Source: Paragonimus skrjabini miyazakii | Taxonomy: Eukaryota; Platyhelminthes; Trematoda; Plagiorchiida; Troglotrematidae | Assembly: GCA_014338405.1 (NCBI GenBank) | Contig: JTDE01002247.1 | Location: 6,554-70,553 of the forward strand | Length of the DNA: 64,000 bases | Direction: 5' to 3' | Shown here: piece after piece, positions 1 to 10,760 of the stretch | How positions within the stretch are numbered: position 1 is the stretch's first letter | How the letters are laid out: every line of letters starts with the position of its first letter | Notes under the pieces: model-generated | What the model saw: only the letters and a program-made list of their open reading frames with translations | Database searches by the model: none | What the model was told of the DNA's origin: nothing | Program-made: the position numbers and the translations under genes

Positions 1-1900
1 AAGTACCTGCTTTCGGTCATTCTCATCAGGCATCTACATCTACAAGCGATTCCTTGTACTTACATATAAAACAGGAATATGGTTATACACAATATTAATA
101 GTCATGGGAACTGTAGATGACTTTCTACTCGGGTGGCGGTTTGTTTGTTTGTTTGTGTGTGTGAATGTTGTATTTACATGAATCATATGACCGGTATGTG
201 ATAACGTGTTAATGAGGTTACTGGGCATTTGAGTTTCAGACGGTTTACACACGGTTGGCCACGGGAGGTGTAGTGCCTGTATGAATTTCTTCTGGGTGCA
301 TAGTTGGGGGTTGTAGAGTCTGATCCCGATCGCCTCTGCCGTCGATAACAGTCTCGGCCTGACAACTCGGGAATTGACGTGGGGCAGTTTGTGAATAATT
401 TTGAACGCTCTGTCGGGCGTGATTTGGTGACTTGTGTCGATCAGATGCGATCCGATAGCATTTGAGATCGGTTTCATTATACCATTACGTAGCCGTTTGG
501 GAAGGTGCTCACAGATCCTGTTTGATAGTCACCGAGTGGTTTTCTGAATGTAACAGGCTTGACAACAGCAGGTGAGAGGGTAAATACAGAATGACGAAGA
601 AAACTTAGGCAGACTACCTGTGAAATGTGACACCCACACCGGTCGGCTCTTAAATAAGGTAATCATTCGTGTAGCATTGTAGGCCTTAGTCAACGCGTTT
701 GTCAGCCTGCGACTGATCAGTTCACTAACTGCATCGCCTTTAAACGTCAGACTGACAAAAATCAGCTTTTTCACTACCATTTCCATCTCTGGCTGAACAT
801 CTTTACATTCCATATTCTTCTCTATAAATCTTTCTGGATATCCACTGTGGCTCAATATTTCTCGAATTCAATGCAATTCGTTGCCTATGTTGTCTGTTGT
901 GCTTATCTTTCTTGTTCTATCGGTTAGATAGCCAACCAAATTTCGTTTTGCTTTAATGGAACAAAGCTTAGATAGTTGGTGTTCTGCCACGTCCACGTCT
1001 TTTTCTTGTGAACGGATCTTTGAAGAGAACCTTCCACTCTGCGTTGCAACAACATATCAAGGAAAGACAGCCTGTCATCTTTCTCTTCTTCCAGAGTGAA
1101 TTGTATATTCGGGTCTACACGATCGAATGCTAGTAGAAGGTCTTGCGCGTCAATGGAGTCTTCGATCACGCCGACTCTGTCTATATGACGTCTATAGAAC
1201 GGAAATTTGGAAATTGCGGGTCTTAACTGATTAGGTTTCAATTTAGCCATAAATATTTCTGCGAGTAACGGGCCTAGTGGGAACCCCATAGCTACTCCAT
1301 CTTTCTGTCCATATATCTCGCCATTGAACTAAAATTGGACGTTGTATGTGCAAAACAACAACAATTCCTTCAAGTTTTCGACTGGAATACTAATTTCTAT
1401 TTGATTTTATCCTATGTAGTCATAAATATTCTACTCTTTCTTTAGGCGGCACTTTTGTGATTAGTGACATGACATCTAGGGAGATCATCTGGTGATTTTT
1501 AATGTCGACAGAGTCTACAAACTGAAGTGTATCTTTCGGACTAAATTGAGCTATTCTTGTCCAGACTTGTTCAAGCATTTGAACTAGCCATCTGGCCAGA
1601 TTGTAATAAGGTGAATTGTTCCTGTCAAGAATTGGGCGTTATGGTAGCCTATCTTTATGGACCTTAGAGAGTCCATACAATCTTAAAGTAATCGTACCGA
1701 TCGGTTTGGTTCTTTCAAAAATAGCTTCATCAATCAAGTCAATCTGCTTCATCTGACGAAGTAGCTTGGATAGACTCTTCTCAATTAATGTTGTCTTATC
1801 TTTCTCTGTATGCCAGAGGAGGCGCTCACAACATTGCTCGTGAGGACTGTCAATATGGTTATCCTTAGTAAGCATTGATGATTGTCACAACGCGATCGAC
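1..1900 (-). mobile_element. Penelope-like element (RT + GIY-YIG region), degenerate
   Basis: Read on the minus strand, this is one Penelope-like retroelement split into several frames. About 1,875-1,640 carries the RT finger region with the LYGLSKVHK motif (family form LYGLPKVHK). About 1,640-1,420 continues with RPILDRNNSPYYNLARWLV-like sequence. 1,289-924 has the GFPLGPLLAEIFMAKL motif and then the motif C region YRRHIDRVGVI. 855-529 and 477-40 cover the linker and the GIY-YIG endonuclease region: CYIQKTTR stands where the family has CYIGRTTR, followed by EHLPK, then GSHLIDTSHQ and a C-terminal LPWP. The catalytic YVDD is replaced by HIDR and the YIG glycine by Q, and stops interrupt the frame, so it is dead. 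The element probably runs off the left edge of the window. Family assignment rests on motif order and is strong; the subfamily is not resolved. Confidence 0.88.
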
Positions 1901-3690
1901 TGTCATCTCCCGTACCGTCTCTACCGGAAATAGGTTGAACCATGAGGTTTCTAACTCGTCATACAAGCACCTCATGCCGTCCCCTACTTATGAGTACATA
2001 GATTCACCACCCCGTATCATACGGCAGTGAGTTGCCGGCCCAGTGGTTTGCACGGTATGGTAACCGATTACGTTGGCACCGGTTAGTACCGTTTTCACTG
2101 ACGTTACTAGTGTCTGGACGAGGGAGCTCACCAGATCCTCGCTGTTGGAAATCCTTCTTATCGCTTATCCGCCCATGCTACCCGATTCTTGCGATTTAAA
2201 ATAACCATCAGTTACCAAAGGCCCACCTTGTTTGCTGACGTCGACTTCTAACAGCAACGGTTAGGAAAAATGTAACATGATCACTGATTATTTGGTAAAG
2301 CGGATCACCAGCGCTTGCCAGGTTGAGAAATTCGTTATCACTTATCACCCTTTATAAAACGCTGTTCAGAGTAATGATAAACCATCGTTAGCTCTTAAGT
2401 GATTATATCTTCAGTATTTCAGAGAAATATTTTGCGGAATTACCGCATCATTTCGAACGGTTGCAATTTGTGACCGGGTGCAAGGCCAGATATATTCATA
2501 GGTGAAACTCGTTGAACGCCCTAATAATTACCTGTACATGCGACTTGCGCTGTTGTTCGTTGAATTTAGTTCAATTCTACTTCCGACTGGTAAACCCCGT
2601 CTTAGTTAAATCTCGAATGCATTCTGTGGTATCCTACTTTGGACCCGATGTAGCTTATTCAGAACCTTAGGTTTAACGCTGATTGCATTTGATAACACCC
2701 GAAAAAGTCTCAACACGTATTTCTAATATCACCGTCTACCTAAGCTGGATGTAGTCGGCAGCTTTTCAAGTTTTATCATCAGTTCTACAATTTGTTACAT
2801 AGATCCGCGTGCACAACGCGCTAGTGTCACGCAATTTTGATGAACATACTATCACAAAATATCTAGTGTAATCCAGGGAGGTACACATTTCAGCCTCGTA
2901 ACGGTATCTAACTTCAGTTAGTAAGTAAGGTCATTGAGAGGTGGTATGATGTGCAGGTATCAATAACCATTGAGATCACTTTTTAGTTACTTTTAAATGA
3001 TTTTCCGTTCAATGCTGCTCGAGAGTTGGCCTAAGTGTAAGCCCTTGTCTCCAATACAACGTTTGATTCTTTGTATAGTGAGCCGCGAACATATTTACTT
3101 TTAGAAATATCAATGGTGTTACTGACTGTTGGCGTTTGTACGGTCGAATTATGTCAATAGTAACAACATGAATTTGCACCCTTGGGTTCGTATTACGATA
3201 TGCAGAATCATTCTGTGAGTTTGTAATGTGAAATAGCTGTATCCATTGTTACTCGTTGACAAATTCCATGGTTGTGTTTGTGGATTGTGTTACGCCATTC
3301 TACCCCGGTTGTCACGATTGTGGTCGTCTAACTGTGGTCAACCTGGCGATATGTCACGGAATTCTCAGTTTTTTTCCCGAATGCAACTCAGTTAACTTAG
3401 CCATATCAGAGAATGCTACAGTTTATTTTATGTATAGCAACATTCAGACGTTTCACAGAGTGCGAAGATGAGTTCACTGTAGTTACAACTAGGGTGTACA
3501 CAAATGAAGAGGGTTGCCAATACGTTAACCAGTGTGGTTTGCCTTCACACTCCAGAGTTTGGCTAACGTAGTCTACACAGTTTTCAACCGTGGGCGCCAT
3601 AGGATCTGATGACCAATCTGCTTGGATGGTGTACGTATTGTCGTTTGGATATTATGGACGGTTAGTAAAACGATAGCAGTGGGGGCCCCA
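1901..3690. other. No gene recognised
   Basis: About 1.8 kb with only short open frames. Two overlapping frames around 3,256-3,600 (71 codons plus, 64 codons minus) have no recognisable motif. I see no RNA gene or repeat structure here. Confidence 0.6.
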
Positions 3691-3699
3691 CAATCTTCT

Positions 3700-3860
3700 A
3701 GTCGCTAACTTAATTTTGTTTGTTTGTAAGGTGTAGGCTTCTTATTGTGGTTTAATTCAGCGCATAAATGAATTCTATCTCTTCCCCTCCTGTATCTAAA
3801 CCTTTTTCATGGTTTTGTGGTGGTTAAGCGTCAATGTTATTGTTGCTACTTTTTCCGTGT
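3700..3860 (+). mobile_element. RTE LINE 3' UTR fragment
   Basis: This stretch matches, with gaps, the 3' untranslated region of the RTE copy that ends near 18,986. Shared blocks in the same order are TTTGTTTGTAAGGTGTAGGC, TTCCCCTCC, and a GTGGTTAAGCGTCAATGTT-like block near the end. No coding part is attached, so it is a severely 5'-truncated insertion or the remains of one. Similarity was judged by eye. Confidence 0.55.
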
Positions 3861-4157
3861 ACGGTTTAATGTATGAAAGATGATATCCACAGACAACTAA
3901 AGTTCTAGTAACTAGGTCACTGTCTCAATTACACTGCATAACTCCTTGAAAACAGAGGTGGTAGTAGCTCGACGAATAAGCTAACATGTCTTCGGCCAAT
4001 AACGTTTTTCGACAACTTCACGTTTTAGGTCAAACGCACTTGAATAATCACAAAAAACAAGGGATTTGATAGAAAAACTAACTCGACTTCATTGTGATTA
4101 TGATCACGTGCGATTCTTTCTTTCCTTGAGAACAGTCGAGTTCTGGTTTTAACGGGT

Positions 4158-5007
4158 ATCATCATTAGCAGCGTAGTTAGCAATACATTACTGGTTCTCA
4201 TTTAGGCTTAACTGCCATAAAACCATGAATGAACAAGCCATAGCTAGGAGGAAAAAAGAACAAATGGAGAGGAGAGGAGACTTAACTACTAAAATTAGCC
4301 ACGTCGATATTTGAAAATTCTATATCTAGTCGTCTACACCTTGCAAACAAACAACCGAGCTATAAGTGAAAGTAAGGCGTCATCAGTAAGATAGCCTCCC
4401 TTACGGCTTTCATTGCCAAGCGTCATTAAGTGCACTCACTTAACAAACAAACTCGGCCAAACAACGACAACATTCATGCCACTGAGCTCGGGTAGCCGCC
4501 ATCTCACCCAACGTCTGCAGTCACCTACTCTGTGGATCTCGAGGTCCCCAACCCGGAAGACAAGCCCGATTTACGGTGGCCAACCCCTTGGTGGACGACT
4601 CCATCTCCCTACGCCAAGTCGTAATCGGCTCACCCCGCACATTACGCCAGTCGGGCGCAACGTCAGCAAAGAGTGCTCGGTGTGGCAAGCGACTATTCGG
4701 CATCCTTAGTAGGTGGCCTAGCCGCTTGTGCAAGTGTACAGATTGAACAAGAGAGCTCGTTTGACAATCATTACCAGATACCCGCTTCCTAACCTTCTTT
4801 TTGGTGCTACCCCTACGCGAGCGCTCGAACGCAGACATCGGTGGTCAGATACCTGAAGACAATCCGCGACTTCTACCCCTAACTTCCAAATTCTGCTGCC
4901 CTAAGGTAATACAGCCCTCACTGTCGCCTAATATACTCAATGGTTAAGCTCCAGACAGATGCCTCTGTTTCGCCAGAGGTGTCCTAAATTAGCAAATACC
5001 GCCCTAG

Positions 5008-5010
<3 letters not shown>
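4158..5010 (-). mobile_element. RTE LINE, 3' fragment (C-terminal domain and 3' UTR)
   Basis: The minus-strand frame 4,838-4,521 contains RVSGNDCQTSSLVQS, LGHLLRMPNSRLPHRALFAD and an arginine-rich region ending PGWGPRD. This is the C-terminal domain of the RTE ORF seen in the plus-strand copy at 17-18.6 kb (LGHVLRMPTSRLPHRALFAD). Upstream, to about 5,010, the DNA still aligns with the 18,150-18,320 part of that copy, but the frame is broken. Downstream, 4,390-4,158 aligns with its 3' UTR and ends in a short ATGATGAT-type run, as RTE elements usually do. The 5' truncation point coincides with the TA microsatellite. Only a fragment; no RT core remains. Confidence 0.8.

Positions 5011-5041
<31 letters not shown>
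5010..5041. repeat. (TA)n microsatellite
   Basis: An uninterrupted alternating TA tract of about 32 bases. It sits exactly where the minus-strand RTE fragment loses similarity to its relatives. Confidence 0.95.
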
Positions 5042-5043
<2 letters not shown>

Positions 5044-5364
5044 TTTAGCAGTTCAATCAACACCGGCCACTGACGTTTTGGTCTGGATGATGATGGTGAT
5101 TTTGCGTCTTATCAATCACCACGGGATGTAATTTGTATTCTTGATTTTTAATCGCATGCTTACGGTGATTGTTAACGGTTGACTAACGGTAGTTACCCGG
5201 ATCCCAGATAGTTGGATTGGTTAGCTCAGTACCACTGGGCGCATCACTAAGCTGCGCATTGGAAGTGGCCTTCCGTGAAACAAGCGGGATTCAGCTAGCA
5301 AATAAGCAATAACGGACCTTGGATGTTGTCACCACCGGCGCGTGGTGAATTCTGTAAAGATGAA
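5042..5364. other. No gene recognised
   Basis: Short non-coding stretch. Around 5,218-5,240 there is a TTAGCTCAGTACCACTGGG string resembling a pol III A box, but no matching B box or cloverleaf could be placed, so no tRNA is called. Confidence 0.5.
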
Positions 5365-5670
5365 TAGGGGATTTTGATTTTCATATAGATTGAACATCAC
5401 CCACAATTGATCACAGCTGTCGCATTCCCACAGACTTTCCAGTCGGCCCCTTTCGAAAAAAAGCAGTAGACTCGAGTTTCGCTCTCATTAGAGCTCGTCA
5501 GTAGTGCATATCCTCGCCACTGCCGGGACTAGAACCCAGGCCACGCTGTTCATGCGGCTACCGTGTTTACCACTGCGCCATTGACCTCACATTAGGCACG
5601 ACCAGATTATCATATGTGAACACTCATCCACTTTCGCTTGTGAGTAATGGTCAGGTTGCCCGATCGCCTC
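5365..5670 (-). mobile_element. tRNA-derived SINE, copy 1 (fullest)
   Basis: On the minus strand this about 306-bp unit has pol III promoter-like boxes: TGGCGCAGTGG (A box, about 5,570-5,580) and GGGTTCTAGTCCCGG (B box, 5,523-5,537), spaced as in a tRNA gene. A conserved body follows (GACGAGCTCTAATGAGAGC, then GGGGCCGACTGGAAAGTC) and a tail TATATGAAAATCAAAATCC. The same body recurs at 5,793-5,940 and 55,026-55,294, which shows it is a dispersed family. It has no coding capacity, and a partner LINE sharing its tail is not visible in this window. No clear target-site duplication was found around this copy. The host-specific family name is unknown to me. Confidence 0.75.
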
Positions 5671-5745
5671 GAGAGGAGACACAGTTACTGTCTGTTAACT
5701 CCAATCGATGACCCCTCGACTAGGACTTCTCTCCAAGTTGAAATC

Positions 5746-5963
5746 ACAGAAATCATTGACTTGTTGAGCGGTATTTGATTACTGATGAGTAGTAGGGGAT
5801 TTTGATTTTCATATAGATTGAACATCACCCACAATTGATCGCAACTGTCACATTTCCATAGACTTTCCAGTCGGCCCCTTTCGAAAAGAAGCAGTAGACT
5901 CGAGTTGTGCATATCCTCGCCATATCCAGGACTTGAACCGCTCAACAAATCAATGATTTCTGT
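5746..5963. repeat. 27-bp inverted repeat enclosing a truncated SINE
   Basis: The left arm 5,746-5,772 (ACAGAAATCATTGACTTG...GCGGT) is the reverse complement of the right arm 5,937-5,963 with one mismatch. The 164-bp interior holds SINE copy 2. The right arm overlaps the SINE B-box region (GGTTCAAGTCC on the minus strand), so the left arm looks like an inverted duplication of the SINE's 5' boundary rather than a transposon terminus. The arms could form a hairpin if transcribed. Confidence 0.85.
5793..5940 (-). mobile_element. tRNA-derived SINE, copy 2 (5'-truncated, internal deletion)
   Basis: This minus-strand copy shares the tail and body of copy 1, including GAAAATCAAAATCCCCTA and the GGGGCCGACTGGAAAGTC block. 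It begins only at the B box and lacks the A-box half. About 25-28 bases including GACGAGCTCTAATGAGAGC are also missing between the CTCGAG and GTGCATATCC blocks. It lies inside the 27-bp inverted repeat. Confidence 0.75.
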
Positions 5964-6250
5964 TGTTCTCAATACCCACTTTTTTCTTATGAATCGGGAA
6001 CAGAGGCTGAGTGTTGCTTGGTGCCGTCCGGCAATTACCAGACCACTTTTAGGCAGCTATGCATGGTTCCAGTTTCTTCTGTAGCATCCATGGTTCAGTT
6101 CCGTTACTGAATCTCGCCTTCCTTAAATATTGTTTCCCAAGGTGAGGCAATATCAGACGTTAAGTTTGGACTGTTTTAATGTAGGTTTTCTCCTCTTGTC
6201 AGTTTGGAGTTAATAGTCTGATTGTACCTCGGATTCATCCCACCAGCCAT

Positions 6251-6284
6251 ACTTTGTTTTCTTCTGTTTTAGTCCTCTGTGCAG
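6251..6284 (+). promoter_or_regulatory. Possible 3' splice acceptor(s) just upstream of the PUDP start
   Basis: A pyrimidine-rich run (CTTTGTTTTCTTCTGTTTTAG) ends in AG at 6,271-6,272, and a second AG falls at 6,283-6,284, 8-20 bases before the ATG at 6,292. It could accept a 5' UTR exon or a spliced leader, since flatworms trans-splice many mRNAs. The sequence alone does not say which. No core promoter was identified. Confidence 0.5.
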
Positions 6285-6291
6285 TTAAACC

Positions 6292-6720
6292 ATGACAGTC
6301 ACTGTTTCTCACATCATTTTTGATGTTGATGGATTGTTATTGGATACTGAAACGGTGTACACGGCAGTTTCATCCAAAATACTCGAAAGTTACGGACTGA
6401 AGTTAACATATGAAACGAAACGCAAACTGATGGGTCGAAAGCCGCATGATGCTGCTGCTGTGCTTGTCCGCCACCTAGCCGCTCCTTTCACACCGGAGGA
6501 GTGGATGGCATCTTTCAACGCTCATCTAACGGCAGATCGATGGCATGCTGTTGCTTGTCTGCCGGGTGCCGAGAGACTGGTGCTCCATCTGGCTAAACAT
6601 AACATCCCAATGGCTGCGGCAACTGGATGCTGTTCACACGAGCTGGAACAGAAAATGACCAACCATCAGAATATTTGGCGCACTATCAACCATGCAGTGG
6701 CCTCGGGTGATGACCCCAAT
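6292..6720 (+). CDS. PUDP: Pseudouridine-5'-phosphatase-like HAD hydrolase, exon 1
   Basis: Exon 1 encodes residues 1-143 of a HAD-superfamily phosphatase closest in layout to animal PUDP/HDHD1, a cytosolic enzyme that dephosphorylates pseudouridine 5'-phosphate. HAD motif I is clear: FDVDGLLLDTE with nucleophile D11 and general acid D13. The cap domain follows (about residues 20-90, with LMGRK near 47). LPGAERLVLHLAKHNIP leads into motif II at about T111 (AAATG). The exon ends in GDDPN, where the family continues with the K-P-D-I-F motif, and that motif is supplied by the exon at 14,731. The donor after 6,720 reads GTACGG. The open frame runs 14 codons into the intron before a stop, so an unspliced product would lack motifs III and IV. 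The start has a good context (AAACCATG). Substrate specificity is inferred from family resemblance; another HAD phosphatase activity is possible. Confidence 0.9.
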
Positions 6721-7275
6721 GTACGGGTTACTTTTTTCGTATCCCTATTGTATTTCGCGTAGTCACCTCACACAATTAATTCAACAAGATCCACACTGTT
6801 AGCGGGCTCAAGCTACTGTTATTCCTTAAGCTAGGGAATTGACTCAGGTCTTTACGTATCGTGTCACAGCCAATACCAATTCATCATGACGGCAGGATGT
6901 CTAGATGAATTGATATGTAGTCATGGTGTTCAGTCCTCCCAATGCGGATGTAAGTCAGCATTAACACTCATTTTTCCGAGCCTCTTGTTGAAATGGTTAA
7001 GATCTTAACTATTTTGTTTTCGTGCCCTCCGAATTAGGCCATTTGTTCATGTAGTGGTAGAACCAAGCGTAATTTGGTAAAAATTCATTTTTTCATAACT
7101 AATGTAGTCACATTGAACTCTTTATTGGATTTAGTGGTTAAGATACTCTCTGTTCTGTTCTCGAAACAAATGTATGTAACATGCCTCCTTTCTTTAACCA
7201 TTGCTTACTCGGGCTTAGTGTCATCATTATTTTTGAAAGATAATTTTATATCTGTTGATGCTTATTTCTAAATAG

Positions 7276-8210
7276 TCTCTCTGTGACCGGGTTCTTTCTC
7301 GTTCGGACTCAGGGTGAAGGTACGTGAACGAGGTTCAGACGGGAAATACGTAACAGTTATTCTACTTGTGCAAACCGTAAACGATGTTTATAAGACGGAT
7401 AGTGTAGTAGATAAGAACTTAAACCGTTGTCACAAACAGTTAGTGATTCGAGCGACGTTAAAGTGATCTCTGCCTGCTGCGTTCAAACGGGATTGAAATC
7501 GGTTCTAAGGCATCTGTTTGAGGGTGAGCATCACGAAATATTCACTCCTCATTTTGTACCACTGTGTTCGTAGCCAGTTTTAAAGGTATCAGTTTAAAGT
7601 TCACAGTGTCTGCCCACGCTTACAGGACGTGAACAGGCTGCACAACATTCTCTAGAACATGTTCAGATTCAGAACCATTCCGTTTTTGCAGGTGCTTTCT
7701 GTGTGAAAAATGTAAAGTTCTCAGTTCGCAAACTACACCACGCGTCCGTTCGGAAAACTTGTAAGCCGGATCGTTCGAATCTTCACAAGAGGGATGACTT
7801 TCGATAATGTTGCTACTGAACCAACTCGGACTCATTTTTATGTGTCCCCTAGGTACTTTTAAGCTGTTGCGGACTACTGTTTTCAGATTACATTCAGTTT
7901 TTGCATTGCATTAATGACGAATCCAGGGGCACTTTCATATTTTGTGTATGGGGTAATTTTCTGCCCACAATAAACCCTTGAATACGTGGGCCAATGAAAA
8001 GGGAATTGTAGAAAATGTTAAAATCGGTTAGTCGGGTTGAATTTTTTATGTAGGCTTCAATTTTCATGCACAGAAGGACCAGCTAATCTAGTAACGACTC
8101 TACTGGCTCAGTGTGATGCACGGCAATTGACAACTGGTGGCATTGACACTGGAAACTCACTGCAGTTCAATCCAGAAACATCTCAAGAACAATTATCACA
8201 TCTTAGTTGA
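7276..8210 (+). CDS. Possible three-exon coding chain of unknown function
   Basis: Three small plus-strand exons can be joined with matching phases. 7,276-7,319 (44 nt) lies between AAATAG and GTACGTG. 7,626-7,691 (66 nt) lies between CGCTTACAG and GTGCTT. 8,074-8,210 follows TTTTCATGCACAG and ends in TGA. The joins give a continuous frame of about 80 residues ending SQEQLSHLS. It is polar and glutamine/threonine rich (AAQHSLEHVQIQNHSVF, then LLAQCDARQLTTGG). I do not recognise the protein. The chain does not join PUDP exon 1 in frame: that exon ends in phase 0, while the first small exon needs two preceding bases. It could be the 3' end of a nested gene, an exapted fragment, or chance. The second donor is weak. 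Confidence 0.3.
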
Positions 8211-8539
8211 CTTATTATTGTGGACAGTCGTGAGGCTTTTAACTTGATGAAGTTACGTCTTAAAATGGAAACTCATCGACTTCGCAATTAACCGCGTTAA
8301 ACGGTGCCAGCTGCCAACCAAACGTTTGCGCGTCCCGATTATTCCAACTTTTCCTGTCCATGTTTGACCAGCTTGACCATATCTGACCTACGAGTAGTCT
8401 GTGTAGTATGTCGTGTTCGTAAGCTGAAATTTTCACATTGGCCGTTCAAAAAGTGTAATTTAAATTTAACTGGAGGATTATTTCTTACCGCTATTCTTTG
8501 TCTGGTGTTGTTGACTGCCATGTCACTGCACCATTAACA

Positions 8540-8640
8540 TTCTGAGCTCTGCCTAGCCGATATGTGTCGCTTGGAGGCTTCCGATTTTTGTCGCTAGTTC
8601 GAATCCAGCCGAAGCCCGGATTTTTTACATTCCGATTTTC
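8540..8640 (+). repeat. B-box-bearing dispersed repeat, copy A
   Basis: Contains GTTCGAATCCAGCCGAAGCC, a tRNA B-box-like string. About 36 bases around it resemble a second place at 27,045-27,100 (GATTCGAATCCAACCAAAGT). It may be part of a second tRNA-derived SINE family. No convincing A box or tail was found. Confidence 0.35.
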
Positions 8641-9224
8641 CTATAACTAAAATAAATTTGCCTCTATATTTATCAGTACCAAATTATGCTCCGTTAAACT
8701 GTGCGAAAACACTTATTACTGTATTGTTTATTTCACAGTGTAACACTTTATCTTGTATCCTTCTTACTCAATATGGCTACGTAACTAGTGTTTCAGACTC
8801 GGAGCTATGCGGTGTGCCACCGTACTACCTCTTCTGAACCATTGACTTATTTGCCGTCATCCTTGCAAGTAGTTCATGTACACAGTAGCCCTCCGAAAGA
8901 AATACCCACGTCCAAGAAACACTTTTACCAAGCACGGCGTTTCCGCGTTTGTTAATTTGGTTAGAAAAAGTTCCTGAAACCCAAAACACTATTGGGAAGT
9001 TGACAGGAGTACAGTTTTCTCCAGAAAAGAATAGTCCGGCAGTCTTTTCGAACAAAATCCCAGCTCGTTTGTGCACTAACATGCTAGAATATAAGGCCGT
9101 TCATGAACAAACTTCACACGTTGCTTGGACTACCTGTACCCTGTACCGAAACTTAGTCGAGGGTTTGGCTAACCACTGTGAAAAACGAGCATAATGCAAC
9201 ATTTTTCCCCTCCCAGGGCCGCGC

Positions 9225-10760
9225 AAACGTCGCACTGATCCCTATGGGTCTAGTGGTGGAGTGCACAAATCGAAAAGGAACTGCTGGCGATAGTCTGCTA
9301 TGGAAAAATTCAACGATTACACATTTGGAAGAAAAATTATCGTCCAGACCGACCATAAACCATTGACAACTATCGTAAAAAAAGCCTCTGGATAAGACGC
9401 CACGCCGTCTGCAGGTAATGTTGGTACGTTTACAGAGGTACGATTTCGAGATCGGATACACCCCTGGCAAAAACATGCTACTGGCCGATACACTATCGCG
9501 AGCCTCACTGAACAAGTACACCTAACGCTCGCGGAATCAGACTCGCGGTTACCACGAATAAGGCAGACGTTTGCCGATGACGAAGAGATGGAGAAGCTCG
9601 AAGAGCAAATTAGAAAGAGCTGGCCGGACAACGCACGACAAGTGAGTGAATTAATTCGCCCTTATTTCAAGGTCCGGGATAAATTGACCACAGAAACGGT
9701 CTTGTGGTCCGTGGAGAACGTTTGGTAATCCTCCGAGCTGCCAGGAAAGTCACTATGCAAGAAATATTCCGTTCGCACCTCGGTATGCGCAGTTGTACGA
9801 GACGCGCTAAGGGTACCGTATACTGGCCAGGTATGACTAGTAATATCAAGGACTTTGTTTCAACCTGTATAATCAGCAAGCAGTACGGGACTCGACAACC
9901 AAAGCAACCCATAGTGTGACGCTCAGTCCTCAAGCGGCCTTGGCAACACGTAGCGATTGATCCATTCTCGCATGCAGACAAGTCATATCTACTTTTGGTG
10001 GACTATTTCAGTGACTTTTTTGAAATTGGGAAGTTGACTGTTACATCAGCCGAAGAGATAATTGGCAGATTGAAAGCCCAGTTCGCAAGATACGACATTC
10101 CAAAGTGTGTGAGATCAAATGGTGGTTCACAGTTTTCAGCACAGCAGTTTGCAGAGTGCCGAAAAATGGCGGTTTAAACACGAAGTCTCCAGTCTACACC
10201 ACAGCCAATCTAATAGTAAAGCGGAATCTGCTGCGAAAAAGGCAAAAACTATTGAAGAATTGCTTAGCAGCCAAGGAGAACGTCTATCTGGCACTGCTAG
10301 AACACAAAAATACCCCGTCAACGTATATAGATTCGAGTCTGGCTCAACGGTTCATGGGAAGAAGAACGAGAACTCGAATACCACTTGTTGAAGATCGTCT
10401 AGCTCTACAAACTATCACGTGGGACACCGTAAGAAAACGTCTGAAACAACGAATGGACCGAGGAAGACAAGTGTATAACAAAGGATCTCACGTGCTGCCA
10501 AGACTAGACGAAGGAGATACTGTTTGGACTTAGCCATTCGGTATGGGCTCTGACAGATGGACCCAGGGATCGCGGAAGAACGAGACGATGAGCGTTCTTA
10601 TGTGGTACGCACTAATCAAGGAACATTAAGGAGAAACAGGGTGTACCTACGGAAGCAGGAAACGACGAACACAAGTTCCGGAGCAGCTGAATCCAGTTCT
10701 ACTGAAGACAACGAGTTCGTCCTCCGAAACCGAAGATTCTTTAAAAAAGGAAGGATATGG
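9225..10760 (+). mobile_element. Gypsy-type LTR retrotransposon, RNase H and integrase remnant
   Basis: Decayed pol region in several frames. About 9,263-9,500: RNase H with AQIEKELLAIVCYG, then QTDHKPLTTI, then LQRYDFEIGYTPGKN and LLADTLSRA, interrupted by at least two frame changes. 9,704-9,919: the integrase zinc-finger region, with HLGM, VYWPGM and CIISKQYG, where the second CxxC cysteine has become serine. 9,940-10,170: integrase core with VAIDPFSHADKSYLLLVDYF and VRSNGGSQFS, where the expected catalytic aspartate (SDxGxQF) is lost. 10,190-10,530: HHSQSNSKAESA, then ALLEHKNTPS and GRRTRTRIP. 10,557-10,740: a short C-terminal tail with ERSYVV and LRRNRVYLR. A purine tract (AAAAAAGGAAGG) near 10,742 may mark a 3' LTR, but no matching 5' LTR, gag, protease or RT was found. 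Confidence 0.85.

Noticed and set aside
5218..5240. tRNA-like A-box string TTAGCTCAGTACCACTGGG
   Set aside because: No B box or foldable cloverleaf at the right distance.
9153..9981. Several minus-strand frames of 104-122 codons
   Set aside because: They are antisense to the Gypsy RNase H and integrase region, whose plus-strand motifs are unmistakable.
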